From Corynebacterium sp. 74A (GTDB lineage Bacteria; Actinomycetota; Actinomycetes; Mycobacteriales; Mycobacteriaceae), in NCBI RefSeq assembly GCF_008930665.1, contig NZ_PQMG01000004.1, positions 62,001-126,000 of the forward strand: DNA of 64,000 nucleotides. The letters run 5' to 3'. Within the stretch, counting starts at the first letter, position 1. Every line of letters begins with the position of its first letter. The translations under genes were made by a program, and so were the position numbers. Below, piece after piece: positions 52,281 through 60,378 of the stretch. The notes below the pieces were generated by a model. It was given only the letters and a program-made list of their open reading frames with translations. It searched no databases and was not told where the DNA came from.

Positions 52281-53618
52281 ATGGATTCAGCACGCATGCC
52301 CCTGTGGGACAGCCCATTTGTGAAGGACCCTGTGCGCGCCCGCGTACATATCCCCGGATCGAAGTCGATGACGAACCGCGCGCTCATCTTAGCCGCGCTC
52401 GCCGACGGGCCCTCCACGATCTCCGGGGCGCTGCGCAGCCGCGATACCGACCTGATGATCGGCGCCCTCAAAGCCCTAGGCGTCTCCATCAGCGACGTCT
52501 CCCCCTCCCATGGCAGCCCCAATATTGAACTGCGCGTGCAACCCCAGCCGCTGTCGGGCACCACCATCGATTGCGGACTGGCCGGCACCCTCATGCGTTT
52601 CGTGCCCTCGGTGGCGGCGCTCGCCGATGGCACCGTGTTCTTCGACGGCGACGCCCAAGCCCGCACCCGCCCCATGAGCGCGGTGCTCAACGGCCTGCGC
52701 GGGCTGGGGGCGGATATCGACGGTACCCGGCTGCCCTTCTCGGTGCACGGAACCGGCAGCCTGCCCGGAGGGGAGATCGCTATCGACGCCTCCGGCTCCT
52801 CCCAGTTCGTATCCGGCCTGCTGCTGGCCGCCGCCCGCTTCGATAACGGCATCGAGCTGCGCCACACCGGCACCGTGCTGCCCTCCCAACCACATATCGA
52901 TATGACCATCGACATGCTGCGCGAGGCCGGCGTAGAGGTAGACACCTCCGAGCGCCACGTATGGCGAGTACGCCCCGGCACCATCCGCGGCCGGCACTGG
53001 AATATCGAGCCCGATCTCTCCAACGCCACCCCCTTCCTTGCGGCGGCCGCGGTCACCGGCGGTGAGGTGACCATCCCCCACTGGCCGCACACCACCACCC
53101 AGCCCGGGGACGAGATTCGCTCCATCCTCACCCGCATGGGCGCGCAGGCCGAGCTGTACTCGCGCGGCGATAGCCACGACCTCGTGGTCACCGGCCCCAG
53201 CGATGGCCGGTTGCGCGGCATCGATATCGACATGAGCGATATTGGCGAGCTCACCCCCACCGTGGCCGCCCTGGCCACCCTGGCCAATTCCCGCTCGTTC
53301 CTGCGCGGTATCGCGCACCTGCGCGGTCATGAAACCGATCGCCTCGAGGCATTAAGCACCGAAATCACCCGGCTCGGCGGGCGCTGCGAGGCCCACGCAG
53401 ACGGGCTGACCATCACCCCCATGCCCCTGCACGGCGGGGTATGGCACAGCTACCACGATCACCGCATGGCCACCGCTGGGGCCATTATCGGCCTCGTCAC
53501 CGAGGGGGTACAGGTGGAAAATATCGACACCACCGCCAAAACCCTGCCCGGTTTCGACACCATGTGGGCGCAAATGATCGCCGGCACACACCCCGCTGCG
53601 CCAACACACCAGGAGTGA
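52281..53618 (+). CDS. aroA: EPSP synthase AroA
   Basis: A 445-residue 3-phosphoshikimate 1-carboxyvinyltransferase of the shikimate pathway. [16 protein letters not shown] at the N-terminus, [24 protein letters not shown] and [10 protein letters not shown] near the C-terminus are the family motifs. It is followed after nine bases by rsgA, as in mycobacteria. Confidence 0.95.
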   Translation: MDSARMPLWDSPFVKDPVRARVHIPGSKSMTNRALILAALADGPSTISGALRSRDTDLMIGALKALGVSISDVSPSHGSPNIELRVQPQPLSGTTIDCGLAGTLMRFVPSVAALADGTVFFDGDAQARTRPMSAVLNGLRGLGADIDGTRLPFSVHGTGSLPGGEIAIDASGSSQFVSGLLLAAARFDNGIELRHTGTVLPSQPHIDMTIDMLREAGVEVDTSERHVWRVRPGTIRGRHWNIEPDLSNATPFLAAAAVTGGEVTIPHWPHTTTQPGDEIRSILTRMGAQAELYSRGDSHDLVVTGPSDGRLRGIDIDMSDIGELTPTVAALATLANSRSFLRGIAHLRGHETDRLEALSTEITRLGGRCEAHADGLTITPMPLHGGVWHSYHDHRMATAGAIIGLVTEGVQVENIDTTAKTLPGFDTMWAQMIAGTHPAAPTHQE

Positions 53619-53627
53619 GGTGAGATA

Positions 53628-54644
53628 GTGAGTAGATCCCGGCGCGATTTTGACGAATCCGATGTAAAAATCCGCCCCTCTCGGGGCTCACGGCCACGCA
53701 CGAAACACCGCCCCAAGCACAAAGACGCCGAGTTTGGCATGGTGATTAGCAAAGACCGCGGCCGCTGGGGCGTCGCTTTAGATGGCCGCGCCCCTGCGGA
53801 CACCGTGACCTGCATGCGCGCCCGGGAGCTGGGTCGCACCGCCATCGAGGTGGGTGATCGCGTGGGCGTGGTGGGCGATACCAGCGGCAAGCCCGGCACC
53901 TTGGCGCGCATCGTGAAACTCAGCGAACGCTCCTCGGTGCTGCGCCGCACCGCCGACGATACCGACCCCTATGAGCGGATCGTGGTGGCCAATGCCCAGA
54001 AGCTGCTCATTGTGTGCGCCGTGGCCGATCCCCCGCCCCGGGCCGGCTTTGTGGAACGTGCTCTGGTGGCGGCCTATGTGGGCAATCTGTCGCCGGTACT
54101 GTGCTTGACCAAATCGGATCTGGCCGATCCTTCTGCCTTTGCCGCCGAGTTCGCCGCCCTCGAGGTGCCGGTGGTGGTGTGCGGGATTAACGATCCCCTC
54201 GATGAGCTCAATGCCCTCATCGACGGCCAGGTCTCCGCGCTCATCGGCCATTCCGGGGTGGGGAAATCCACCCTAGTCAACCGCATCGTGGCGGACGCGG
54301 ATCGCGCGACCGGCGAGGTCTCAGGAGTGGGCAAGGGACGCCACACCTCCACGCAGTCGGTGGCGTTGCCCCTCGACTCCGGCACGGGCTGGATTATTGA
54401 CACCCCCGGTATTCGCTCCTTCGGGCTGGCCCATGTCACCCCAGAGAATGTGATCGCGGTGTTTGATGATCTCGCGGCCGCCGCGGAGAGATGTTCGCGG
54501 GGCTGCACCCACCTCGGGCCTCCTGCCGATCCTGAGTGCGGATTGGATGATCTGGACGGTCCCTCAGCTCGACGCGCCGAGGCGGTGCGCCTGCTGCTCA
54601 CCTCTTTGCACTCCAATGATGAATGGGAGATGAAGAACCTGTGA
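53628..54644 (+). CDS. rsgA: Ribosome small subunit GTPase RsgA
   Basis: A 338-residue circularly permuted GTPase. An N-terminal OB-type region is followed by G4 (LTKSDL), G1 (GHSGVGKSTLVNR) and G3 (IDTPGIRSFG), then the zinc knuckle CSRGCTHLGPPADPEC. It assists late 30S maturation. The start is a GTG at 53628. It overlaps the ClC gene. Confidence 0.93.
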   Translation: MSRSRRDFDESDVKIRPSRGSRPRTKHRPKHKDAEFGMVISKDRGRWGVALDGRAPADTVTCMRARELGRTAIEVGDRVGVVGDTSGKPGTLARIVKLSERSSVLRRTADDTDPYERIVVANAQKLLIVCAVADPPPRAGFVERALVAAYVGNLSPVLCLTKSDLADPSAFAAEFAALEVPVVVCGINDPLDELNALIDGQVSALIGHSGVGKSTLVNRIVADADRATGEVSGVGKGRHTSTQSVALPLDSGTGWIIDTPGIRSFGLAHVTPENVIAVFDDLAAAAERCSRGCTHLGPPADPECGLDDLDGPSARRAEAVRLLLTSLHSNDEWEMKNL

Positions 54645-56086
54645 GCAGTACACAGCGCCCGGCAGAGGATAGCGAAGCAGCCAGCGAGGACACCACCGCG
54701 GCCAACTGCAGCACGAGCAGCAGCGGGGCCACGAATACGGTGCAACTCGCCAGCTCCGATCGCGCGCCAGCGGATAGCGGCGATACCGGCGAACGCGGCC
54801 ACAAGGGCACCGGTGCGGCCACCCCGCAGGCCCGACTCAAGCGCCTCGCCTTGCTATGTATCTACACGCTTATCGTGGGTGTGGGCACCGGACTTGGGGC
54901 CGCAGCGCTGGTGAAAACGATGCAGATGGTGGAAATGCTGGTCTATAGCCGCCATGAAGGCATGACGGCCCACCTCACCGCCGGTACCACCGCCGCCCAA
55001 CGCTTCTGGGGTATCACCATCGCCGGCCTTTTGGCCGGAGTGGCCTACTATCTGCTGCAAACAAAGGGCAAGCCGATCCGCTCGGTGACCGAGGGCATGA
55101 AGGGCAAGCCCATGCCCGTGCTATCGACCTTCATCAACGCCTTTTTGCAGATGATCACCGTGGCCGCCGGCGCCTCGGTGGGCCGCGAGAATGCTCCCCG
55201 CGAGCTCGGCGCCATGATGTCCAGCCAGCTCTCGCACCGGCTGGAATTGGATTCGGAGACCCGCCGTATTCTGGTGGCGGCCGCGGCCGGCGCCGGCTTG
55301 GGCGCGATCTATCACATCCCCCTCGCCGGGGCGATCTTCGCCGTGGAGATCCTCCTCGGATCCATCACCATTCGCGCGATGATGACGGTGTTGGCCTGCT
55401 CCGCGGTAGCCACAGTTACCTCTGGCATCGTGGTGGGCAATGATCCGCTCTATGCCACCATTCCGCTCTCTGAGGGCTGGGGCAATCTCGGGGCCGCAAT
55501 CATCGTGGGCGCACTCTGCGGATTGCTGGGCGTGGTATTTCGCAGTGCCATTTCTCGCGCAGAGAGCAATAAGACCCATGGCGCGGCCATGCTGTGGACC
55601 ATCCCTGCGGCCTTCATTCTGGTGGGGCTGATGTCTATCTATCTGCCCACTGTTCTCGGCAATGGCCGTCTCGCCGCCACCGAGGTGCTGGTGGGCCGAC
55701 CGGCCCTGGCCTTCGCTGCGGCGTTGTTGGTGGCCAAGGGCATCGCCGTGTTTGTCACCTTGCGGTCCGGCGCGGTCGGCGGTGTGCTCACCCCGGGCTT
55801 CGCCATCGGCGCGCTCGCCGGCTATTGCATCGGCGTGTTCCTCCAGCCCTTCATGCCGGGACTGCCGGCCTCGGACTTCGCGCTGCTGGGCTGCGCCAGC
55901 TTCCTCTCCACTTCCATGGCCGCACCGCTATTCGCGGTGATCGTCACCATCGAGTTTACCGGCCAAACCTCCAGCGCCTATCTCGCGCTGTTCTTGGCCG
56001 CCGCCACCGCGTCCCTCGCGGGACGCGCCGCCAGCGAGACCATGAAGATCCCGCTGAACGTGACGATGCCCTGGAACCGCCCCTAA
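54641..56086 (+). CDS. ClC-type chloride channel/antiporter family protein
   Basis: A 481-residue protein. A Ser/Ala-rich polar N-terminal extension (about 75 residues) is followed by about ten membrane helices. GRENAPRELGAMMS resembles the GREGP signature and GAVGGVLTPGFAIGALAG the GxFxP signature; the external-gate glutamate in GREN is kept. The GTG at 54641 overlaps the rsgA stop (GTGA), although an ATG at 54623 is also open. Anion or proton exchange is inferred from the family. Confidence 0.8.
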   Translation: MSSTQRPAEDSEAASEDTTAANCSTSSSGATNTVQLASSDRAPADSGDTGERGHKGTGAATPQARLKRLALLCIYTLIVGVGTGLGAAALVKTMQMVEMLVYSRHEGMTAHLTAGTTAAQRFWGITIAGLLAGVAYYLLQTKGKPIRSVTEGMKGKPMPVLSTFINAFLQMITVAAGASVGRENAPRELGAMMSSQLSHRLELDSETRRILVAAAAGAGLGAIYHIPLAGAIFAVEILLGSITIRAMMTVLACSAVATVTSGIVVGNDPLYATIPLSEGWGNLGAAIIVGALCGLLGVVFRSAISRAESNKTHGAAMLWTIPAAFILVGLMSIYLPTVLGNGRLAATEVLVGRPALAFAAALLVAKGIAVFVTLRSGAVGGVLTPGFAIGALAGYCIGVFLQPFMPGLPASDFALLGCASFLSTSMAAPLFAVIVTIEFTGQTSSAYLALFLAAATASLAGRAASETMKIPLNVTMPWNRP

Positions 56087-57376
56087 CTAGCGGCGCAGCG
56101 GGGTACGGCCGGAGAAGTTCATCATCACTTCTTTCACCCCGGGGCGGATCTTCTTCAGCATGATCAGCCCCGTGGCCAAACCACGGCGCACCCCGTTCTC
56201 GCCCTCGCCCACGTGGAGATACTGCTCCACCGGGAACTTATCGCTGAAGGCCGCATTGGAGCGCACCTCCGGGGCGTTGTCCTTATCGGCCACCATGAAG
56301 CGCGGCGGCAGGCTCAGCTTGAGCAGGGTCTTTTGCACCTTGAAGAACTGCTCTGGGAAGGAGCCGGTGTGATAGGGCAAGTCATAGTCGCGGGCGACCT
56401 TCTCCACCTTCTTGCCCACCTCGGCCAAGCGGTTGGAGGGCATGGTGGGAAAGAGGTGGTGCTCGATCTGGTAGTTGAGGTTGCCGGAGAGCACGCTCAA
56501 CAGGAAACCGCCGCGGAAGTTGGCCGAGCCCAGCATCTGGCGCAAGTACCACTGGTTGTGGTCCTCGGTGGCGTGCTGCTTCTTGGTGAAGGTTTCGGTC
56601 TCGTCCGGGAAGTGCCCGCAGAAGATCACCGAATAGGCCCACAGGTTACGGATCAAGTTGGCAAGCATATTGCCCTTGAGCATCGTGCCGCCCAGGCCGA
56701 AGGGAAGCGCCACGAGCGGGAAGATGGCGTAGTCCTTGGCCATCTGGTTGCGCACCTTGGCGATGGTCTGCCAGAGCTTCGGCTTGGTCTCTTCCCAGGT
56801 GGCCTTGCCGGCGGGAATCTTGCCCAGCTCCACATCGTAGAATGCCACCGCCCACTGGAAGAAGGTGGCCAAGATGGTGTTGGTCAGCGGCTGCGCCAGG
56901 TGGTAGGGCTGCCACTTGCGGTCGCGGGTCACGCGCAACACGCCATATCCCACGTCATTGTCCATGCCGAGGACATTAGTGAAGGTGTGGTGGATGTAGT
57001 TGTGCGAGTGCATCCACTGCTCCGAGGGGCAGTTATTGTCCCACTCCCACGTGCTGGAGTGCACCGTGGGATCGTTCATCCAGTCCCACTGGCCGTGCAT
57101 CACATTGTGGCCGATTTCGAGGTTCTCGAGGATCTTCGACAGAGCCAATAGCCCGGTGCCGGTGGCAAAAGCCGTCTTGTTCTTGCCGAAGAACAGCGCC
57201 GCGCGACCCGCAATTTCGCAGCCACGCTGCACCCGAATCAGGTTCGTAATATAGCGCGCATCGCGCTCTCCCAGATCAGACTCCACCTCTTGCTTGATTG
57301 CGTCGAAGCGAGCTCCGATGGCGGCGATGTCCTCGTCCGTGAGATGCGAATAAGCGCGAATGTTATCGATAGCCAT
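56087..57376 (-). CDS. Membrane acyl desaturase (DesA3-like)
   Basis: A 429-residue fatty-acid desaturase with the three histidine boxes: HNVMHGQWDW, HSHNYIHHTF and QIEHHLFP. A hydrophobic core around the second box is typical of acyl-lipid or acyl-CoA delta-9 desaturases (DesA3, Rv3229c). The diiron enzyme needs electrons from the reductase encoded directly upstream in the same direction, probably one operon. Products would be oleate-type unsaturated acids. Confidence 0.9.
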   Translation of the reverse strand: MAIDNIRAYSHLTDEDIAAIGARFDAIKQEVESDLGERDARYITNLIRVQRGCEIAGRAALFFGKNKTAFATGTGLLALSKILENLEIGHNVMHGQWDWMNDPTVHSSTWEWDNNCPSEQWMHSHNYIHHTFTNVLGMDNDVGYGVLRVTRDRKWQPYHLAQPLTNTILATFFQWAVAFYDVELGKIPAGKATWEETKPKLWQTIAKVRNQMAKDYAIFPLVALPFGLGGTMLKGNMLANLIRNLWAYSVIFCGHFPDETETFTKKQHATEDHNQWYLRQMLGSANFRGGFLLSVLSGNLNYQIEHHLFPTMPSNRLAEVGKKVEKVARDYDLPYHTGSFPEQFFKVQKTLLKLSLPPRFMVADKDNAPEVRSNAAFSDKFPVEQYLHVGEGENGVRRGLATGLIMLKKIRPGVKEVMMNFSGRTPLRR

Positions 57377-57429
57377 GTCTCTGTGTCTCTCCTTCGCGTT
57401 GCAGCGATTGTGCAGTAGTTGTGCTGGTT

Positions 57430-58539
57430 TTAGATACTGACGTCCCCGCAGGGCACCGAGCTACACACGCGCACTCGCTCCCCTGGGCCGCAGGTTTGGC
57501 CGGTGGTCAAATCCATAACTTGGCCCTCCTTGATCTCTTGGACGCAGGTATGGCAGATACCCATGCGGCAGCCGTGTGGCAGGGCCACCCCGATGCTTTC
57601 CGCAGCCTCCAGCACCGTGGTGGCGCCATCGACTTCCACCGAGGCGTTGCTCCCAATGCTCACCACTCCGCCCGGGTTGGACCCCGCCTTCGAGCGGTCC
57701 AAGGTGAAACGCTCGCTGTGGATCTGGCTGGGATCATCCAGCACGGCCCCCAGCTCCTGCTCCGCGGCGCGGATCATCTCCTCGGGGCCACAGACATAGA
57801 CGGCGTAGCTGGATATCTCCGGGATGGCGTCTATAAGCGACTGCATACTCATCCGGCCCTGCTCGCTGGTGATGGTCAGCAGCAGGCGGACATTCGGGTG
57901 GGTGCCGAGATGCTCAAGCTCCTCGGCGAAGAGCAGATCGGAACGTTCCCGCACCGAATGGGCAACCACAATGGTGGTGTCTTCGATGGCGCCGGTATCC
58001 GCGATATAGCGCAGCATGCTGATGATGGGGGTGATGCCTGTGCCCGCGGAGATAAAGAGCAGGTGATCGGCCACGGGATCGGTGAGGTGAAAATCTCCTG
58101 CGGGCGCGGCGAGGCGAATCGCCATCCCGGCGCGGGCGTGGGAGATGAGATGCTGCGAGACCATACCGCCGTCGATAGCGCGCACGGTGATGTGGAAGAT
58201 AGAGTCGCTGCCCTGCACCGGGGCATTGGTCAGCGAATAGCTGCGCCAGACGAAACGGCCGTCGATGGGCAGACCAATACCGATGAACTGCCCCGCTTGA
58301 AAGTCCAAGGGCACTCCCCAACCGGGAGCGATCTCCAGACTGACGGTGCGCTCGTTGAGTGCTTCAATCCGAATGATCTCGCCGCGCAGTTCGCGCGTCG
58401 ACCACCGGTGGTTGAGCAACGCGGTGTAATCATCGGGAAGCAGGGGGTGAGTGATCGCGCCGAGAGCGCGGCGGAACTTCCGGAGCCGGTCTGGGCTGAA
58501 GCGGCGACTACGCGGGGTATTGGCAGGTGGGGTGGCCAC
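57430..58539 (-). CDS. Ferredoxin reductase-like electron donor for the desaturase
   Basis: A 369-residue flavoprotein: an FAD-binding region (about 80-190, with WRSYSLTNAP), an NAD(P)-binding region (SAGTGITPIISML, VCGPEEMI), and a C-terminal plant-type 2Fe-2S domain (CRMGICHTCVQEIKEG...CGPG). The order matches the reductase next to desA3 (Rv3230c). It is the first gene of the pair and is preceded by a DtxR-box-like sequence. Confidence 0.88.
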   Translation of the reverse strand: MATPPANTPRSRRFSPDRLRKFRRALGAITHPLLPDDYTALLNHRWSTRELRGEIIRIEALNERTVSLEIAPGWGVPLDFQAGQFIGIGLPIDGRFVWRSYSLTNAPVQGSDSIFHITVRAIDGGMVSQHLISHARAGMAIRLAAPAGDFHLTDPVADHLLFISAGTGITPIISMLRYIADTGAIEDTTIVVAHSVRERSDLLFAEELEHLGTHPNVRLLLTITSEQGRMSMQSLIDAIPEISSYAVYVCGPEEMIRAAEQELGAVLDDPSQIHSERFTLDRSKAGSNPGGVVSIGSNASVEVDGATTVLEAAESIGVALPHGCRMGICHTCVQEIKEGQVMDLTTGQTCGPGERVRVCSSVPCGDVSI

Positions 58540-58579
58540 AGCTCGGCCTCCAAAATATTTTCTCTCTAAGAAATAACTA

Positions 58580-58598
58580 TTACGTTAGCGTACCTTAG
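58580..58598. promoter_or_regulatory. DtxR-box-like operator upstream of the desaturase operon
   Basis: TTACGTTAGCGTACCTTAG matches 14 of 19 positions of the corynebacterial DtxR/IdeR iron box (TTAGGTTAGCCTAACCTAA), and it lies about 41 bp upstream of the reductase start. The regulated enzymes both need iron, which fits, but the match is imperfect. Confidence 0.5.
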
Positions 58599-58645
58599 CC
58601 CTGCCCACCCCACCTGTCTAGTTTTACCCCCGAAATCTCAGCCAG

Positions 58646-59152
58646 CTAGAGTAACTCCACTACAAAGGGCAGTTCGGTGGGGTCGTACCACGCCAAGAAG
58701 TGCTCGGCGGCGTCCCCAACCGCCAATTGTGCATCCTCATCGCCCAGCTCAGCGGCGTCCAACACGGCGAGGGCGCGCTTGATATCGGCTTCCGCGTCCT
58801 CGAGGTCAATATGCAGCGCGGCCACATCGCGCAGCGCCACCTCGGCTGGGCTGAGCCGCACCACCGACTCGCCCATCTCCGGCTGGAATTCCACGGCCTG
58901 ATCATCCACATCCGCGCTGATCACCACGCGGCGATGGGGGAAACGCTGCTCGCTATCAATAGCCAAGAGCCGAATGGAGGCCAGCGCCGCATCGTCGAAG
59001 GCGACCTCGGAGAGCTCCTCATCATCGCCGCTGGTGTAGAACTCGCGCAGCGCCGGGGTGAGGGCAAAAGCCCACCCATTGCGGGCGTGGATCACGCTCT
59101 CGCTGTGCAGCTGCTCAAGCATGGGAAAGGTGGCCGGAAGATAGACGCGCAT
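58646..59152 (-). CDS. DUF6912-type actinobacterial protein
   Basis: A 168-residue acidic protein starting MRVYLPATFPMLEQL, with FALTPALREFY, HRRVVISADVDD and LFVVEL-type ending. It corresponds to Rv3231c by gene order and to the DUF6912 group by pattern. Function unknown. The ATG at 59152 is chosen over the extended frame. The following HAD gene overlaps only at its extreme end in another frame. Confidence 0.75.
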   Translation of the reverse strand: MRVYLPATFPMLEQLHSESVIHARNGWAFALTPALREFYTSGDDEELSEVAFDDAALASIRLLAIDSEQRFPHRRVVISADVDDQAVEFQPEMGESVVRLSPAEVALRDVAALHIDLEDAEADIKRALAVLDAAELGDEDAQLAVGDAAEHFLAWYDPTELPFVVELL

Positions 59153-59156
59153 CCGC

Positions 59157-59567
59157 TTAGAATTCCCCTTCGATCTCGAAGACGCCGGCGATCTCCACGA
59201 TGGCGCGATCAAATTGCTGGAAGTACACGCCGATCAGGCCAGCCTCCACAGCGCCGCGCACGTTCACGATGGAATCATCCACCATCACCAGGTCCTTGCG
59301 CTCCAGCTCCAAGGTGTCGGCCGCGAATTGAAAGGCCTCCACAGTGGGCTTTTCTGCGCCGATCTCGCCGGAGAGAAGTACCGCATCGACGATACCTCGG
59401 AATTCCCACTCACGGATCTCATCCGCGCCGGGGCCGCCGGGATCATTAGACAAAATGGCGATCGGGGCGCCCTTCTTCCGCAGCGCCGAGAAGAAGTTAC
59501 GCCAGCGACGCTGCACCTCCTCCGAGCCATCGAGCACTCCCACATAATCCACTACCAGTCCGCGCAT
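59157..59567 (-). CDS. HAD-superfamily hydrolase-like protein
   Basis: A 136-residue protein resembling short HAD hydrolases. DYVGVLDG is the motif I region, in which the usual second Asp is Val. ILSNDP is motif II-like and the C-terminal DLVMVDDSIVNVRGAVEAGL provides the acidic motif IV and the following turn. It has no cap domain of the larger members. The start at 59567 is chosen for MRGLVVDY. Substrate unknown. Confidence 0.75.
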   Translation of the reverse strand: MRGLVVDYVGVLDGSEEVQRRWRNFFSALRKKGAPIAILSNDPGGPGADEIREWEFRGIVDAVLLSGEIGAEKPTVEAFQFAADTLELERKDLVMVDDSIVNVRGAVEAGLIGVYFQQFDRAIVEIAGVFEIEGEF

Positions 59568-59754
59568 TGTTCTCCTTGTGTTGTTGCTATCGCCCCAGGG
59601 GCGCATCTATGCAGGCACGGCGGGCGCCGCGCTGCTAACCATGCCATACTATACGCGGGACACAGGGGGATTCCACGGGCCACAAGCCGCCACGCGGCCG
59701 AGGGCTGCTTTCCGCGATCGCGCACATCCCGCGCAGGAAGGCCGTGTTACAGCC

Positions 59755-60330
59755 ATGAGCGCCCAGAGCTCGCCTTTTATCTCCATTGCCGGTACCACTC
59801 ATCTGAAAAAGCTGCACCCAGCCGCCGCGCTGTCCGCCACCACATCCACCACAGCCGCCGCCGAATCGACGCTTTCCCCCGTGGAGTCACTGCGCCCCCT
59901 TGAGCGTGGGGCGGCGCAGACCGCGGCCCAGCCCGGCACCCAGCCGCGAGCGCGCCAGCCGCGCCGCCTCTCGGATCTGCTCAGCATTGCCCAACCCCCG
60001 GTGAGCAGAATGCTGGCGGTGATGAGCGGGGCCGCGGAGCCCAGCACCCTCGCCCCTGCCCGCTTCGCCCTGCAGGTCCGCGCCCATGTGGCCATGATGC
60101 GTCGGCTCATCGCCGCCCAGAAAGTCACGGCGGATAGCACTCCCCCACCTATCGCCGAGCTGCGGGTGATCCCGGATGTCTACCGCCAAGACCGCTTCGA
60201 CTTTGTGGTGCGCCTCGGCCAGCCGTTGGGTGGGGTGAGCCAACACCGCTTCATGGCCGGTGCCATGGAACTGCACGCGCATAAAACAACCCGCAGGGTG
60301 TGGTGTGTTCACACGCTGCGGGTGTTTTAA
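59755..60330 (+). CDS. Rv3235-family protein
   Basis: A 191-residue actinobacterial protein. The N-terminus is Ala/Thr/Ser-rich and the conserved C-terminal ~100 residues include LRVIPDVYRQDRFDFVVRLG and HRFMAGAMELHAHK. The family is widespread next to secA in actinobacteria but has no known role. The last codons fall inside a terminator-like hairpin. The ATG at 59755 has AGGAAGG upstream. Confidence 0.75.
   Translation: MSAQSSPFISIAGTTHLKKLHPAAALSATTSTTAAAESTLSPVESLRPLERGAAQTAAQPGTQPRARQPRRLSDLLSIAQPPVSRMLAVMSGAAEPSTLAPARFALQVRAHVAMMRRLIAAQKVTADSTPPPIAELRVIPDVYRQDRFDFVVRLGQPLGGVSQHRFMAGAMELHAHKTTRRVWCVHTLRVF
60283..60328 (+). terminator. Terminator overlapping the end of the Rv3235-family gene
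   Basis: ACCCGCAG (60289-60296) pairs with CTGCGGGT (60316-60323), with inner GTGTG/CACAC pairing, and AAAAC (60283-60287) pairs with GTTTT (60324-60328). The stop codon is at the end of the T-tract, so the coding end and the terminator share sequence. Confidence 0.75.
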
Positions 60331-60378
60331 GCGGCGCGGCCCGCAGATGGTGTCCTGCGGGCGGCGGGGCGGGCGAGT

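Noticed and set aside
52268..53287. Minus-strand 339-residue frame opposite aroA
   Set aside because: Ser/Arg-rich shadow of aroA, which has all EPSP synthase motifs.
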